From assembly GCA_023213395.1 (NCBI GenBank), contig CM041465.1, positions 187,061,741-187,125,740 on the forward strand: a stretch of 64,000 bases of DNA. The letters are read 5' to 3'. This stretch comes from Cycas panzhihuaensis (Eukaryota > Cycadophyta). A program made the translations under genes and the position numbers. Positions 25,139 to 35,494 of the stretch are shown piece by piece; within the stretch, counting starts at the first letter, position 1; each line of letters starts with the position of its first letter. The notes below the pieces were generated by a model. The model saw nothing but the letters and a program-made list of their open reading frames with translations. It did no database searches and was not told the DNA's origin.

Positions 25139-25540
25139 GAATTGAGCATACATGTTGATATAGATAGTCGAGGCAACCTAGGGCCATCTACCACTATATG
25201 GGTTATTCATGACTAAATGCGCAGCATCTTAACTTCTATTAGCATGTTCCTATCTTAGGAAACTAATAACAAAGATGAATATATTATAGTTATAGGAGCC
25301 CTAGGTGATGTTTTACAATTTTATGATAGACCTATCAATCTTTCTATTGACTCCCAAGTTATAGTCTTTCAACTTATCAATGCATATCATGTTCATTCAC
25401 CCCACTTATGCTCCTTTCATGCTTATGATATGTCATTATTATTATGCTTTCCATATGTTATAATAAAACATATTCCACGTAGCCAAAATATTGAAGCTAA
25501 TGATCTAGTATCTTATATTTTGGAATACTATTACTTGTAG
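25139..25540 (+). pseudogene. second RNase H (plant-type, aRNH-like) domain downstream of integrase
   Basis: One frame of 133 codons ending at TAG 25538-25540 contains all the marks of the RNase HI fold of the additional RNase H found in Tat elements. It shows HVDIDSRGNLGPS (where intact domains have FDGASRGNPG), TNNKDEYIIVIGAL (intact NN.AEYEAL), SIDSQVIVFQLINAYHV (intact DSQLV..Q..G.Y) and IKHIPRSQNIEANDLV (intact IPRE.N..ADALA). The first Asp, the Glu and the third Asp are kept; the fourth is Asn followed by Asp. Two internal stops are at TAA/TAG where CAA/CAG would fit. There is no frameshift. It is not the gypsy RNase H, which is recognised separately at 22010-22390. Confidence 0.8.
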
Positions 25541-26524
25541 CCCCATCACTCTAAGCTAGGGACAACACTCTATAATGAGTATAAACTAACTGAACACTCC
25601 ATCATGAGTATAAACCAAGGTATAAATAATATCATAAAAATATAAAAATATTATTAAAGCATTCAAACCATAAAAAATATATACATCTATTTAATTCCAT
25701 ACATATTTCTTCATTATAAGGGGAATATGAGGGAGAAAGGTTAGAGACAATTATATTCTACATATTTATATATAGAAAAAATGATGATATGATGTATCTA
25801 CAAATATGAAAAATGATATGATATATATGTCATAATATAATGTTGGTCTTATAGCTTCCATGGGTGTATACAAATGCTCATAAGTGAGCTCCCATAGTGA
25901 CATCCCTATGCCCATGGAGTGAACTTATGCCCCTCCTCTTTCAAAACTATCTCCTCATGCCAGGAATCATGCTTATCATGATCATTAAGAGCTACCTTGT
26001 TCTCCCTTTAAGCAATGTGATTGAGTGTTCCTTCCTATGTGAGCCATGCTTAGCCTATTAGATGCTTTAACTAATTGAAGGAGTAGTGTACCCACTTGCC
26101 CAAAGGATTGTCATCTTACAAAGGTGTTATCTCTCATCCTCTATGACCTTTAATTGTGCCTCAAGAACCCTCATCTTAGCCTTTCGTACTACCAATCATG
26201 CCTTTAACTCTCAATACATATCTCTAGCTCTAATGGTAGGTGTAAAGTATTGAGTGTGAGGGCTTAGTAGCTTAGGATCTCTCTCTTGCCAAACTGGAGA
26301 CTCTCTTAAGTTGTAAACAAATGGAAGTATGTTATTAAGAGTCCTCCTCACTATTAATACTCCAATAATCTCCTTATTTGTAATAATAAATATGCATTAG
26401 TTAGTCACTTTTTAAAATATTTTGAAATAATTAAAAGTAAAGAGTCATTAAAGAAGTGTAAGAACATAAACTAAGTAAACTTAACAAGCACAAAATAATT
26501 AACTATAAATACCAATGGGAGGTA
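25541..26524. other. AT-rich interval between the downstream RNase H and the antisense ORF
   Basis: No conserved frame was recognised on either strand. The segment contains TA-rich repeats near 25620-25830. By position it separates converging sense and antisense reading frames and might hold their 3' ends and terminators. Confidence 0.4.
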
Positions 26525-27735
26525 GTTCTACTATATCAACTCTTGGCTCAGGAATCTATACTGCTCTTACTCTCTTATTGTTGCCTCTAGACCTCCTTCT
26601 TAGTCTACTTCCATGTTGTCACTAGGTGGGGTATCCCCTATTATTACTACTGCCATCTCTACCTGCCCAACAACTTACTCTCCATTTCTTCTACCATTAT
26701 CTTCTACATGCCTTAGAGGAGCCACTCCCTATGATAACATAGCACCACCTGCCACTCCACCTACTGCCCATCCACCCTATGTTACTCCACCACTTGTTAT
26801 CCCTCCTACTCCACTTCTACATAGAGATAGGTGCCCTTGTATTATAACTCTCTCTATTGCATTGGCCTTATCATCAAACTACACCATCATCCTATTATAT
26901 AGATGGGGAACTAATTAGTTCCTCATCATTTTGCTAAGATGAGGGCTTTGTGTGTTCCTCGCTACTACCTCCCACTTGCTATACACCCATGATTACATGT
27001 GCCATCAGTTCATCATGAGGTCCATGATACTTAATCCTCCTACCTATCTAGTTGGTCTTATTAAGGGAATATGATCATGGAGCCTACACATTAAAATGGA
27101 GCTACATGAGAATCCCCCAAGTCTCTACTAGTAGATATAGATTAGCTACTGAGCCATGCTATTAATAATAAAACTCCCGTAATCCATTCAAGTGTTTATC
27201 TTATATCGAAAAATGATACTCACCCGTTAGGCTGGTACCTCCATAAAGTTTTAAATCCTAGTAACCTGGAATACAATAATATAGGCAAATACCTTATGAA
27301 GTGTTGAAATCCTATTTTCCTCCCTTATCACCTCTAAGGAGATCCCATATACTCTAAAGTATCCAACTGCTTTAGTCATGTATGCATTATAGGCATGTTG
27401 AGCTTCCTCCTTTACTACTAATATTAATCAAATCTTTGTACCCCACTAACTTACTCCCAAGATCCTTTTGATATCCCTCATAGTGATCTTAATGCTCACT
27501 TTCCCTCATACCCTAAATACTTGCTCATCAGGGACCTACAAATTGATGAAATCCTTAAGAAAGTGCATTATGAAGTAAATGGAATGACTAGCCCTAACTT
27601 ACCTATATTATCTTAAAAGTTACTACTTAGTAGATATCAATGCTCCTTGAAAGGGCTTGATGGTCGATCCTCCATTCTCATGAGTATCAATTCTCTGAAT
27701 TAGCTACCAAACATAAGTTACAACTCATAATTAGT
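26525..27735 (-). pseudogene. antisense ORF (~400 codons) in the 3' region of the Tat-like element
   Basis: Read on the minus strand from about 27735 to 26525, a single frame stays in register with no frameshift. Its stops fall where Gln, Arg or Trp codons would decay by C-to-T (or G-to-A). Readable blocks in order are QRIDTHENGGSTIKPF, RASHSIYFIMHFLKDFINL, GKVSIKITMRDIKRILGVS, EEAQHAYNAYMTKAVGYFRV, YGISLEVIREENRISTLHKV, FAYIIVFQVTRI, RVSIIFRYKINT and MDYGSFIINSMAQ. A Gly-rich tail (26620-26820) follows. The pattern K.V.....I.R.LG, then an ..L..KHR..F...++.P.., then a long helix ending ..I...M recalls the putative plant transposon protein family, but I did not confirm this. Antisense ORFs between pol and the 3' LTR are known in Tat-group elements. 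Apparent Pro-rich plus-strand frames here are its shadow. Confidence 0.7.
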
Positions 27736-27769
27736 TTTAAAAGGTGATAAAATATTAAGTCAAGTAAAA

Positions 27770-27772
<3 letters not shown>

Positions 27773-27801
<29 letters not shown>
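27773..27801. repeat. (TA)n microsatellite
   Basis: A run of about 14 TA units sits just upstream of the start of the antisense ORF, at the point where readable Tat-like sequence ends. Confidence 0.9.
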
Positions 27802-27804
<3 letters not shown>

Positions 27805-28199
27805 GTTCAAGCCAAAAACATAATATCAAAGTAAAAAATGTGATGACATAGTTATAAAACATGAAAAGCTAGTTAAAAATGTAATAAGCTAGCCAAAAAT
27901 ATAAATTCACAAACTAACTATTCATGTTCTCATATTTTTGACTGGTACTTTTATATTTTTAATGGGTAGTTTATATTTTTGATGAATTCTACCATGTTTT
28001 TTAGGAAAATTTTGAAAAAATAAAGAGTTAAAAACTTACTAAATATTGTACTTCTCAATGTATCCTAGCTTCCTAAATTTGATGGTGTCATTTAACTATC
28101 AAAATAGCTCTTCAAACTCATGTAATTATGATCTTAATGATGTAAGAAAGGTTTTAAACTTTAACTCTTGCACATGAACAAGAATTGTAATAGAAATAT
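27802..28199. other. junction zone between Tat-like 3' region and a copia fragment
   Basis: This is AT-rich sequence with loose inverted repeats and no coding signal. The copia fragment to the right lacks its pol and 3' LTR, and LTR B lacks its first ~870 bp. A large deletion with a breakpoint in this zone therefore explains the loss. Confidence 0.45.
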
Positions 28200-29358
28200 T
28201 TCTTTCTTATTAAATGGCCCTCCTTGATGGTAACTAGGTCCCTCTTGGCATTATTTCTCTAATATTTTCATCACATATATATACTAGTTGTTCTCATCCT
28301 CTACCTTTGAATTCAATAATTCCATCATAAGAGTAACATGAGGGTCACCTTTCTTCTTCTCAAATGTCTTATATAGCTTAGTCCAAATCTCGTGTGGAGT
28401 TTCAAGGTTATAGACTAAAGCTCTTTGATTTAAAGCCAAGGATAACTTAATTAACCCCACAGCCATGAACTATTTTCCTTTAGCATGTATATTCTTTCTT
28501 ATTTAAAGGAACAACTAATATTTTAAATTTAGTAATGTCCCAAATCTAGTTAACCATGAGGACTAGTTCTATATTTGCTTTCCACTCGTTAAAGTTATTC
28601 CCATTGAAAGTGACTAAAGGAACTAACTTCTCTATGACATATAACTGACAAATATAAGGACCCTAAACCAACCTCCAATAGGCTATATTCCCCCAAAAAA
28701 TAGTCTATTTCAACAACCCAGAATATAAAGTTTTCACTAAGACTGCTAACCACTTATAAATAGGCCAATACATTGCTCAATGAAAAGACTTTTTTGAACT
28801 CTTTACAAGTCCAATTTTAATAAATAAATCACCAAAAATTTATTGTAATCCAAACTTCACCACTTTGAATTCAATGTAATATCAAATGTAATGATCAATA
28901 AATGTTTTCCTAGACCATTCATACATAACTTAGAGATTAACCTGTCTTAAATCAATAATGTGCTCTCATTGAAAAACAATGATATTTAACATTTATCAAA
29001 GTCTCCTTAGTGAAATAAAGATTATAATAGAGTGTTTCGATGAAGTAATACAATAAAGAGTTTCGCCTCAATGAAATACAAAACCATATTCTATTCAAAC
29101 ATGCAATGATCACCTCATAAAATCATATAAATCATGCCATATATTGATGACGCATGTCTTATATCATAAAGGACCATGCCTCAAATAAAATATGCTTCAT
29201 GTAATATATTTAAGCCACTTAAAATTTCAAAATATGCCATATCAATCTCAAAAGTACTTTATATTGTACATTATATATGCAATGATAAAAAAATATAAAA
29301 GTATAATATGAAATACCTTTAAAATCTATAAATATTAATGACGAAATCGATTACGACT
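28200..29358 (-). pseudogene. copia gag and leader, minus strand (left part)
   Basis: The minus strand near 28540-28620 reads VIEKLVPLVTFNGNNFNEW, followed by KANIELV, the N-terminal gag motif of plant copia elements (..L.G.NY..W). 28284-28466 continues with NLETPHEIWTKLYKTFEKKK and LMMELLNSK, the gag helical core (..A.E.W..L...Y). Upstream on the minus strand (28660-29358) is non-coding leader. The leader continues beyond the nested LINE to a primer-binding site at 32472-32483 and an LTR at 32484-32780. Pol and the 3' LTR are missing. Confidence 0.75.
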
Positions 29359-29538
29359 CTTATGTGGCTATATATATTTTTTTCTTGATTTGGTAAAAAA
29401 TAGAAGGGGTTTTAATAGGTCCCCAAACCTTTTACAATAGCAGCCCTTCGGCTATGGAATAGAATGGCCATGACATGCCCATAGCCTAGCATAATTGGAC
29501 AACCACACAAACTCACTAAGCCATGACAAACCCAATGA

Positions 29539-30030
29539 CTAGCTCTCCCAACTCTGGGCTAACACATCCATTCTGACCAGACTTGGGAGCTCCTCTGGGA
29601 ATTTCTCTTTCCAAACCCTTATTATCTTATTTAAAACCACCCAATTGGTAAGCCAATTCACAGCTACATTATCTTCTCTATACATATACCAAATTTGGGT
29701 GCTCTGTTTGGAACTTAGAATATCTTGAGCATCCCTCACCATGTCCACATTGTACCAATTAGCCTCCATCTCCCCCCTAAGGATCTTGATCACGTTCAGA
29801 GAATCTCCTTCTATCATCACCTTATCATAGTCATCCTCATCAAGCATAGCTAAAGCTCTATGCATAGCCTTGAGTTCATCACTATGGTTTGTTTGTTGGC
29901 CATAGTATTTTATAAAGGCCCACCTTACCGAACTGTCTAGGTATCTATATAGGCCACCCCCACCAGCCTTACTTGGGTTGCCTTTAGACGTCCCATCAAA
30001 ATTTATTTTGACCCATTTTTCACTAGGCAC
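29539..30030 (-). CDS. LINE ORF2 C-terminal RNase H domain (open frame)
   Basis: A frame of 163 codons has no stop. It reads KWVKINFDGTSKGNPSKAGG at its start, then NHSDELKAMHRALAML, VMIEGDSLNVIKILRG and REDNVAVNWLTNW. This is the RVT_3 type RNase H found at the C-terminus of plant L1 ORF2. The expected catalytic Asp (FDG), Glu (DELKA) and Asp (EGDS) are present. The last one has become Asn (the ADWLAN-like motif reads VNWLTN). It is only the tail of a broken ORF2 (the upstream RT and zinc-finger parts have stops), so it is not expected to be made as a protein. The clean frame agrees with this LINE being younger than its surroundings. Confidence 0.8.
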   Translation of the reverse strand: MPSEKWVKINFDGTSKGNPSKAGGGGLYRYLDSSVRWAFIKYYGQQTNHSDELKAMHRALAMLDEDDYDKVMIEGDSLNVIKILRGEMEANWYNVDMVRDAQDILSSKQSTQIWYMYREDNVAVNWLTNWVVLNKIIRVWKEKFPEELPSLVRMDVLAQSWES

Positions 30031-31625
30031 TCACCAAGAACACTTTCCCTTTTTCACCCTAGTGATCTTTGGTCTCCTAATCCCCCAACTTTCAATGATG
30101 TTTTCCTCCCCCTTCAGGTCCCTTTCCTCATCTGAAGGTTTAAGAATTTCTACTATTGCCATTTAAATAATCTCATAGAGCTTAGGCTCGTCCAAATCCT
30201 TTCCTTAGAAAATTCTTCTGTTATGTTCCTTCCAAATGTTCCAAACCGCTATAGGCATAATTGATTTCCATAATAATCCCAATGTCTTACTCCTAAAGGG
30301 GGATTTCCACACCATCTAATGATCTAATAGGGTCTTAGAAGACACCTAATATATCCCAAGATTGGCCTAGATACATGCCCGAATTCACCTAGAAAAGGGG
30401 TAGTGAATTTTGATATGGTCCAACAATTCTCGTCCTTCTTAGACAACATACATCTATTCGGCATGGCAAAGCCTCGCGTGTGAAGATTATCAATTGTCAA
30501 TATCTTGTTCTACAGATAGAGCCACAAAAAACTATCACTTTTGGGATAAGCCCCAACTTCTATACCCTAGCCAACAATGGGTTCTTGCCAAACCCTCCTC
30601 CATGCATATAGTTTGGTAACCTTCCTTTATGGAGTATATCCTAAAAGGGGAAAATGACCAAATAATTGTATCAGCTATATGCCTTTTGGGGATATACCAA
30701 TGATTCAACTCACTCTTAAGGATTTGAATATTCCCCTCCCCTCTTGGGTCCCTTGTAACTACTCAAAGGATCTCTAATCTCTATTTTTGCCCTGACCCTC
30801 CCAATAATCCTTAACCAACAAACTAAAAGTTCTTTCACAGATACCCTATAGATTACCGACGAAGGGTTTATCTTTTAATTTATAGTTTCCATACCATTTA
30901 TCCTTCCAAAACCTAATGCTTTCCCCATTCTCTAGCTTCCATCTCATACCATTAATTAAAATGGATCTTACATGAACAAGACCCTTCTAGATTGAGGAAC
31001 CATAATTGTCCCCCACCTTGTCTTTTAAAAAGTGCCTACCCCAGGTACTTTTTGGCAATGATATTTCCCCATTGGGCACCATCATCTTTCACCATTCTCC
31101 ACCCAATTTTGGCCACCAAAGTCCTATTAAACATCCCTAGTCTTCTAATATTAAGCCTTACCGCCCACTTAGGCCTACAAACCATGTCCCAAGAAACCAG
31201 ATCGATTCTGTCCTTGTCCTCTATGCCAGACTAGAGGTATCTTTTATGAATGCCTTCTAAGATCGAAGTGACCTTACTTGGAATCCTAAAGATCGACATC
31301 ATAGACCATGATGCTCTATAAAGAGGCTACCACTAGCTGGATTTTGACTGCTTGACTAAGGAGGGATCCTTTCCAACCAGCCAGCTTCCATTGGATCCTG
31401 TCCACAATAGGATTCTAGAGATCCTTGCTCATATTTCCCATAAATAGAGGCATCCCTAGGTAAGTGGTTGATAGAGATCTAATAGGGATCTCCAACTCCT
31501 ACTAATCCTTCTTTATAGTCTCTCAGGGATGTTAATAAAGAAGATAGAGCTCTTCTCTAGGTTGATTATATGATTTGTAGCCCTCTCATAAGCATGAAGC
31601 CCCATCTTAAATGCTCTAGCTTCCC
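30031..31625 (-). pseudogene. LINE ORF2: zf-RVT region and RT C-terminus, broken
   Basis: On the minus strand the zinc-finger region reads MPNRCMLSKKDEN near 30435-30480, where the related LINE has PNRCVLCKKEEE; the second Cys is lost. The segments to the right, to about 31380, correspond to the linker with ..VCRPKWAVRLNIRRLG (about 31130-31190). The RT C-terminus with ..MPLFMGNMSKDL lies near 31425-31460. Stops and frameshifts break the frame. Confidence 0.75.
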
Positions 31626-31637
31626 CTTATGTGGCTA

Positions 31638-32471
31638 CAATATTGGCCTACATTAATAGAGAAATATTTATCATGACCAACATTTCTCGTGGTTGTATGT
31701 AAGGTGACTTCAATGTTGAATGTGATCTCTGTTTGTGAGCAATTACATATCATGACCACACAGAGTTATTTATAACCTGTGACCTTGCACAATCTCACTG
31801 ATTGCTACTATGTCTCCTACACAACAATCTTTCACGAGATTTGTCACCTCTATAAGATATAACTATTCCTTATACATTGGTTATAAAATGACATAACACC
31901 ACACTGCATAGGCTCTAATAGATGAACGCAATTGCATCTACAATCTCAAAGTTACGGTAAGATGATAATAATCTTCAAATCTACATCTACATGATAGCTA
32001 ACTAGTGAATCTCTCTTACAATCACCATGGTGAGAAGTAGAACAATAATTTCAACTCCACGACTACCTTATGCAAGGCTTATATCATAAATGGAGGTAAA
32101 CATCTATACTCCATAGTTATAAATATATCATATCATCTTTCTTAATCATATGCAGGTGTATCTACAAATTCTTAGCTAGAAATAGAGTATCTTAAGGCTA
32201 CAACTATAGAAATAGAGGGCGCCAAACATCTTTTACCTACAACAATAGAAAACAACCTCATACACTCCTCTGCATACCTCTGAGGATAGATGAAGATATG
32301 TAAAATATATAACAAAAGGCATTGAGAGTCTTTACATGATTATTATAAATTGTGGTTATTCTTTTAGTTATTGGAGAAGTCAATGCTCAATGAAGGGTTG
32401 AGCCAGTACTACTTAGCAACCTACGATCTAAATACTTTACACAACACACCCCTACTTATGCATGACCATAT
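31638..32471 (-). other. copia leader (right part), non-coding
   Basis: No frame was recognised. After removing the LINE at 29371-31625, this stretch is continuous with 28660-29370. It lies between the primer-binding site at 32472-32483 and gag on the minus strand, so it is read as the long untranslated leader of the copia fragment. Confidence 0.5.
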
Positions 32472-32483
32472 GCTCTAATACTA
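32472..32483 (-). other. copia primer-binding site
   Basis: The plus strand reads GCTCTAATACTA, the complement of a decayed TGGTATCAGAGC, the site that pairs with initiator tRNA-Met in plant copia elements. It abuts the LTR end at 32484. Confidence 0.7.
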
Positions 32484-32780
32484 TATTAGAAACTGTAAAT
32501 AAACAAATCATTTATGCATCCAATAATCACAAAATAAATAAGAACATAATGCAAAATTGATGTGGGAAACCTTTCAATAACCCCCATCACCCTCCCCACA
32601 GAAACATAGATCACATTGATATAAAAGTATAAAGTACAATGGACTTTGGATCCCTTTAAATAAATCTACAAGTATCTCACGTATTATATCTATCAACCTA
32701 CATAATTATATTATTATATCATATATATTTATACATATACACCATATAAATATTAGTTAGGTTAAGTGGTTAAGATAACA
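32484..32780 (-). repeat. 5' LTR of the truncated copia, inserted in LTR B
   Basis: The plus-strand left end TATTAGAAAC follows the primer-binding site. The right end ...GATAACA at 32780 joins LTR B sequence directly. The ends fit a TGTTAG...TAACA type of LTR. Confidence 0.55.
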
Positions 32781-35015
32781 CTCTAATAGATTTAAAGCCT
32801 TCTTCTTGGGAGTTTGTAAAGCTTGTTTAAAGGATTAAGAGTCCATCTTTGGTTTAATTACTTCTTCATTCTAAAGTTCACCTTTCCACCCAACTACTGG
32901 GCCCTCTTCTCTTAGTGTTCCACTAGTTTTTGGCATAATTTTTTCTCCTACAACACCTATTGTTGTCAAGTTTTCCTACTTCCAAAGTACTTGGAGCATT
33001 TTCATAGCATATTAGACAAAGACATGGCATTAATCTAAGGCTCATTACATATATTTATCATCAAGTTTGAAGTGTTTCTTTTACACTTAAGTACTTGTTT
33101 TATTTGTTAGAGTGGTTTCTTTTACTTTAACAAGAAAAAAAAAAAAGAAAGAAGATTTCATTATTACTAATTGTCATTTTATTCAAAATATATATTTTCA
33201 TTGGGAGACATGATTTAGGAATCAAACTAGTTTTGATCTCCATCTTATTCCTCATCATTAGAGCATAGAAAAGGGGTCAATTTATGGGATTGAACTAGTT
33301 TCAATCCACTTATTGATTACCATCAAATTAAATCACTCATTTCCCTTTTTACTCCTATTCATAATTTATACAAAGATTGGTCCTAAAAGGGGTTAAACGA
33401 ACAAAGCTAACTCTTTATAGAATGGTGAATAGTAAGAAGGGTAATTTCACTAGAGTGGCCATACACTCTTCCATAGAGTTTTGGGTAACTCTTAGTAATA
33501 ATTTTCTAAATTTTTTTTTAGGTATAACAAAAATGTTGCTAGAATTTTAATGGATTTTCTAAGTTATTTTTATATTTTCTTTTAAATATAATTATTTAAA
33601 TATTCAATGTTATAGCATATTTGGTTGGTTGATTTTATTTTGACATGGTTGTAATTAAAAGAAGAGGAGATTCTTACTTTGTAATGCCACTATAAGGTAC
33701 CAACATCATCCTTGCCTTTTACAACTATTTTTATTATTCATAGAACTACATAAATAATAAAAGAAAGAGAAGGAATGAATCTTTACTTATGTTACTTATT
33801 GAATCATTAATTGAAGTGTTCTCTTTATTTGCTTGAAAGAAATGAAAGGACAAAAGGTGAATTTATGGTTTGGATCATGGTTACAATTACATTTTTTATT
33901 GATTATTATATTCCTTCATATTTTAGTAAGTAAATCATAAAAATATCAAAAAGAAACTAAAGGAATTACAACTTGGATAAACATAAGGGCAATAAAAGAA
34001 CTTAGGATCCCTCTTTCTTGTGTGCTTAGTTAATTTTTTATAATCCATTAAAAAAAAAAAAAGAGAGAGAGAGAAAAAGGGAATACATTTATGTATGGTT
34101 TGATTGGCATGCTGTGTGAATGAACATTATATGTATTCATTCTAAAGTTGCATCTTAGATTTGTATTTAGATTTACATTAGGTCCTATCCATGTGCTTAG
34201 GACTTGCTTAATCACCAAGGAGTTTGCATCCCTAGTATATAAGTTTTTTATGTCCTATGAATAAATGCTTCTTATTGTTAGGGTTTTTTTAATCAACCAA
34301 GACCTGACATCCTTGCCATATAAATTACCTCTTCTTTAGGATTATTTCTTTCTAGCCATGTTTTAAATGTTAACCATGGTAGCTTACCATTATCCTTTAG
34401 GTTGAGAGTGACTTCTTGTTTTCTACTTTCACCTCTAAGTGTGAGAATCCTTTTGAATTAGATATAGGCATCCATGGACTGTTTATCCTTATAGATGAAT
34501 CATCATTAGGTGAGGGAGTGCCCAATGACTGACCCTGAATAGGGTTGTTAATCTAGGGTCTGAGCTCTCTTATATCCTTACACTTGTTAGTCCTCCTAAT
34601 CTTTAGTTACTACAACATTGATTACTCTCCTGAGGTGGTTATAAAGGTCTAGGTTAGAATTTTGTTTATAAGAGGGCTTTTTAGGTAGAAAAAGAGGAAA
34701 CCTAGGATGCTTATTTTGAGGTAAGGACCCCTAATGGTCTGTTCACCTATTGGAAAGGTAATTCTGACTCCCTTAAAGTTAAGAGGACTTTTGATTTAGT
34801 TGTTTGATTGTTTTGAGTTATATTATTTGCTAGCTTTTATTTGATTGTATTTTGTATATATAAAGTAGTTTGATTGATAAATTAACTTGATTTACTTATT
34901 CTCACTAGAAATATAAGCTAAGAGACACCCTTCTTCTTTAAAAGTGTTGGTTGAAGGTCCATCTTAAGGCATATCACCTTTGCTCCTTCTCACATATGAT
35001 CTAATAGGTGATTAG
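32781..35015 (+). repeat. LTR B of the Tat-like element (5'-truncated)
   Basis: It is homologous to LTR A from 15109 to its end, with closely matching blocks at 32787-33060 (A: 15127-15400) and at 34438-35015 (A: 15860-16412). It carries the middle ~930 bp that A lacks. Its first ~870 bp are missing because a copia piece replaces them. It ends at about 35015 in TAATAGGTGATTA and is followed almost at once by gag sequence in the opposite orientation. It is the best candidate for the 3' LTR belonging to LTR A. Confidence 0.7.
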
Positions 35016-35033
35016 ATGCAAGATATGAAAACT

Positions 35034-35494
35034 TTAGAGGGTGGCCAATTTTGATTGTTAGCCTATTTGCCACCACCCTTAGGTGAGGTCATATATTTCT
35101 TACTAAACTTGGAACTTGAGCTCTCATTATCACTAGTATCATCTTGTTTAGCCTTACCTTTACTTTTATCCTTAGTGTGCTCTTGATTATGGTTAGGTAA
35201 GTGATCGTTGTAGATTAATTCATCTTAATTAGGCTTGGAAGTAGGATTATTAATACTTCGAGCTTTATAACCCATGGCCTAAACTAGACAATACTCATTT
35301 CAATCATAAGTATTAGTTTGGTGTTAAGAATAATAATGAGTCCTTGTTAGTTAAGGAGCAAGAGGGTCTTATTGTTTATTCTCTTTAGTATAACAAATAA
35401 CTTTAGTTTCTTGTTTTAGATTAAGAGTAGGGGGATTTTCAATACATAGCTTACTATTGATAGTTTCTTGTCAGAATGGTTATGTTTCTTGGTG
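35034..35494 (-). pseudogene. inverted gag C-terminal fragment of a Tat-like copy
   Basis: This is the reverse complement of the stretch 18600-19010 in the plus-strand copy. Landmarks include the segment equivalent to the TTAAAATTGGCCACC end and the KKHATSPKGSGK-like tail. It lies between the end of LTR B and LTR C, and reads from C inwards, so it is the gag of the copy to which LTR C belongs. The gag N-terminal part between it and LTR C is deleted. Confidence 0.75.

Larger units (their letters stand above)
29371..31625 (-). mobile_element. 5'-truncated L1-type LINE with a perfect 12-bp target duplication
   Basis: The insertion is flanked by CTTATGTGGCTA at 29359-29370 and again at 31626-31637. 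The minus-strand 3' end is a short A-rich tail at about 29371-29382, next to a 3' end (GGACC..TTAAAACC.CTTC) shared with the second LINE at 50529. Inside are, from right to left, the RT C-terminal part, the zinc-finger zf-RVT region and RNase H. The 5' half (ORF1, endonuclease, most of RT) is missing, as is usual after incomplete target-primed reverse transcription. It interrupts the leader of the copia fragment. Confidence 0.88.

Noticed and set aside
26613-26918. Pro-rich plus-strand ORF of 101 codons
   Set aside because: It is the shadow of the Gly-rich C-terminal part of the antisense frame, which has the conserved coding pattern.
27773-27801. CRISPR-like or regulatory array
   Set aside because: It is a simple TA microsatellite.
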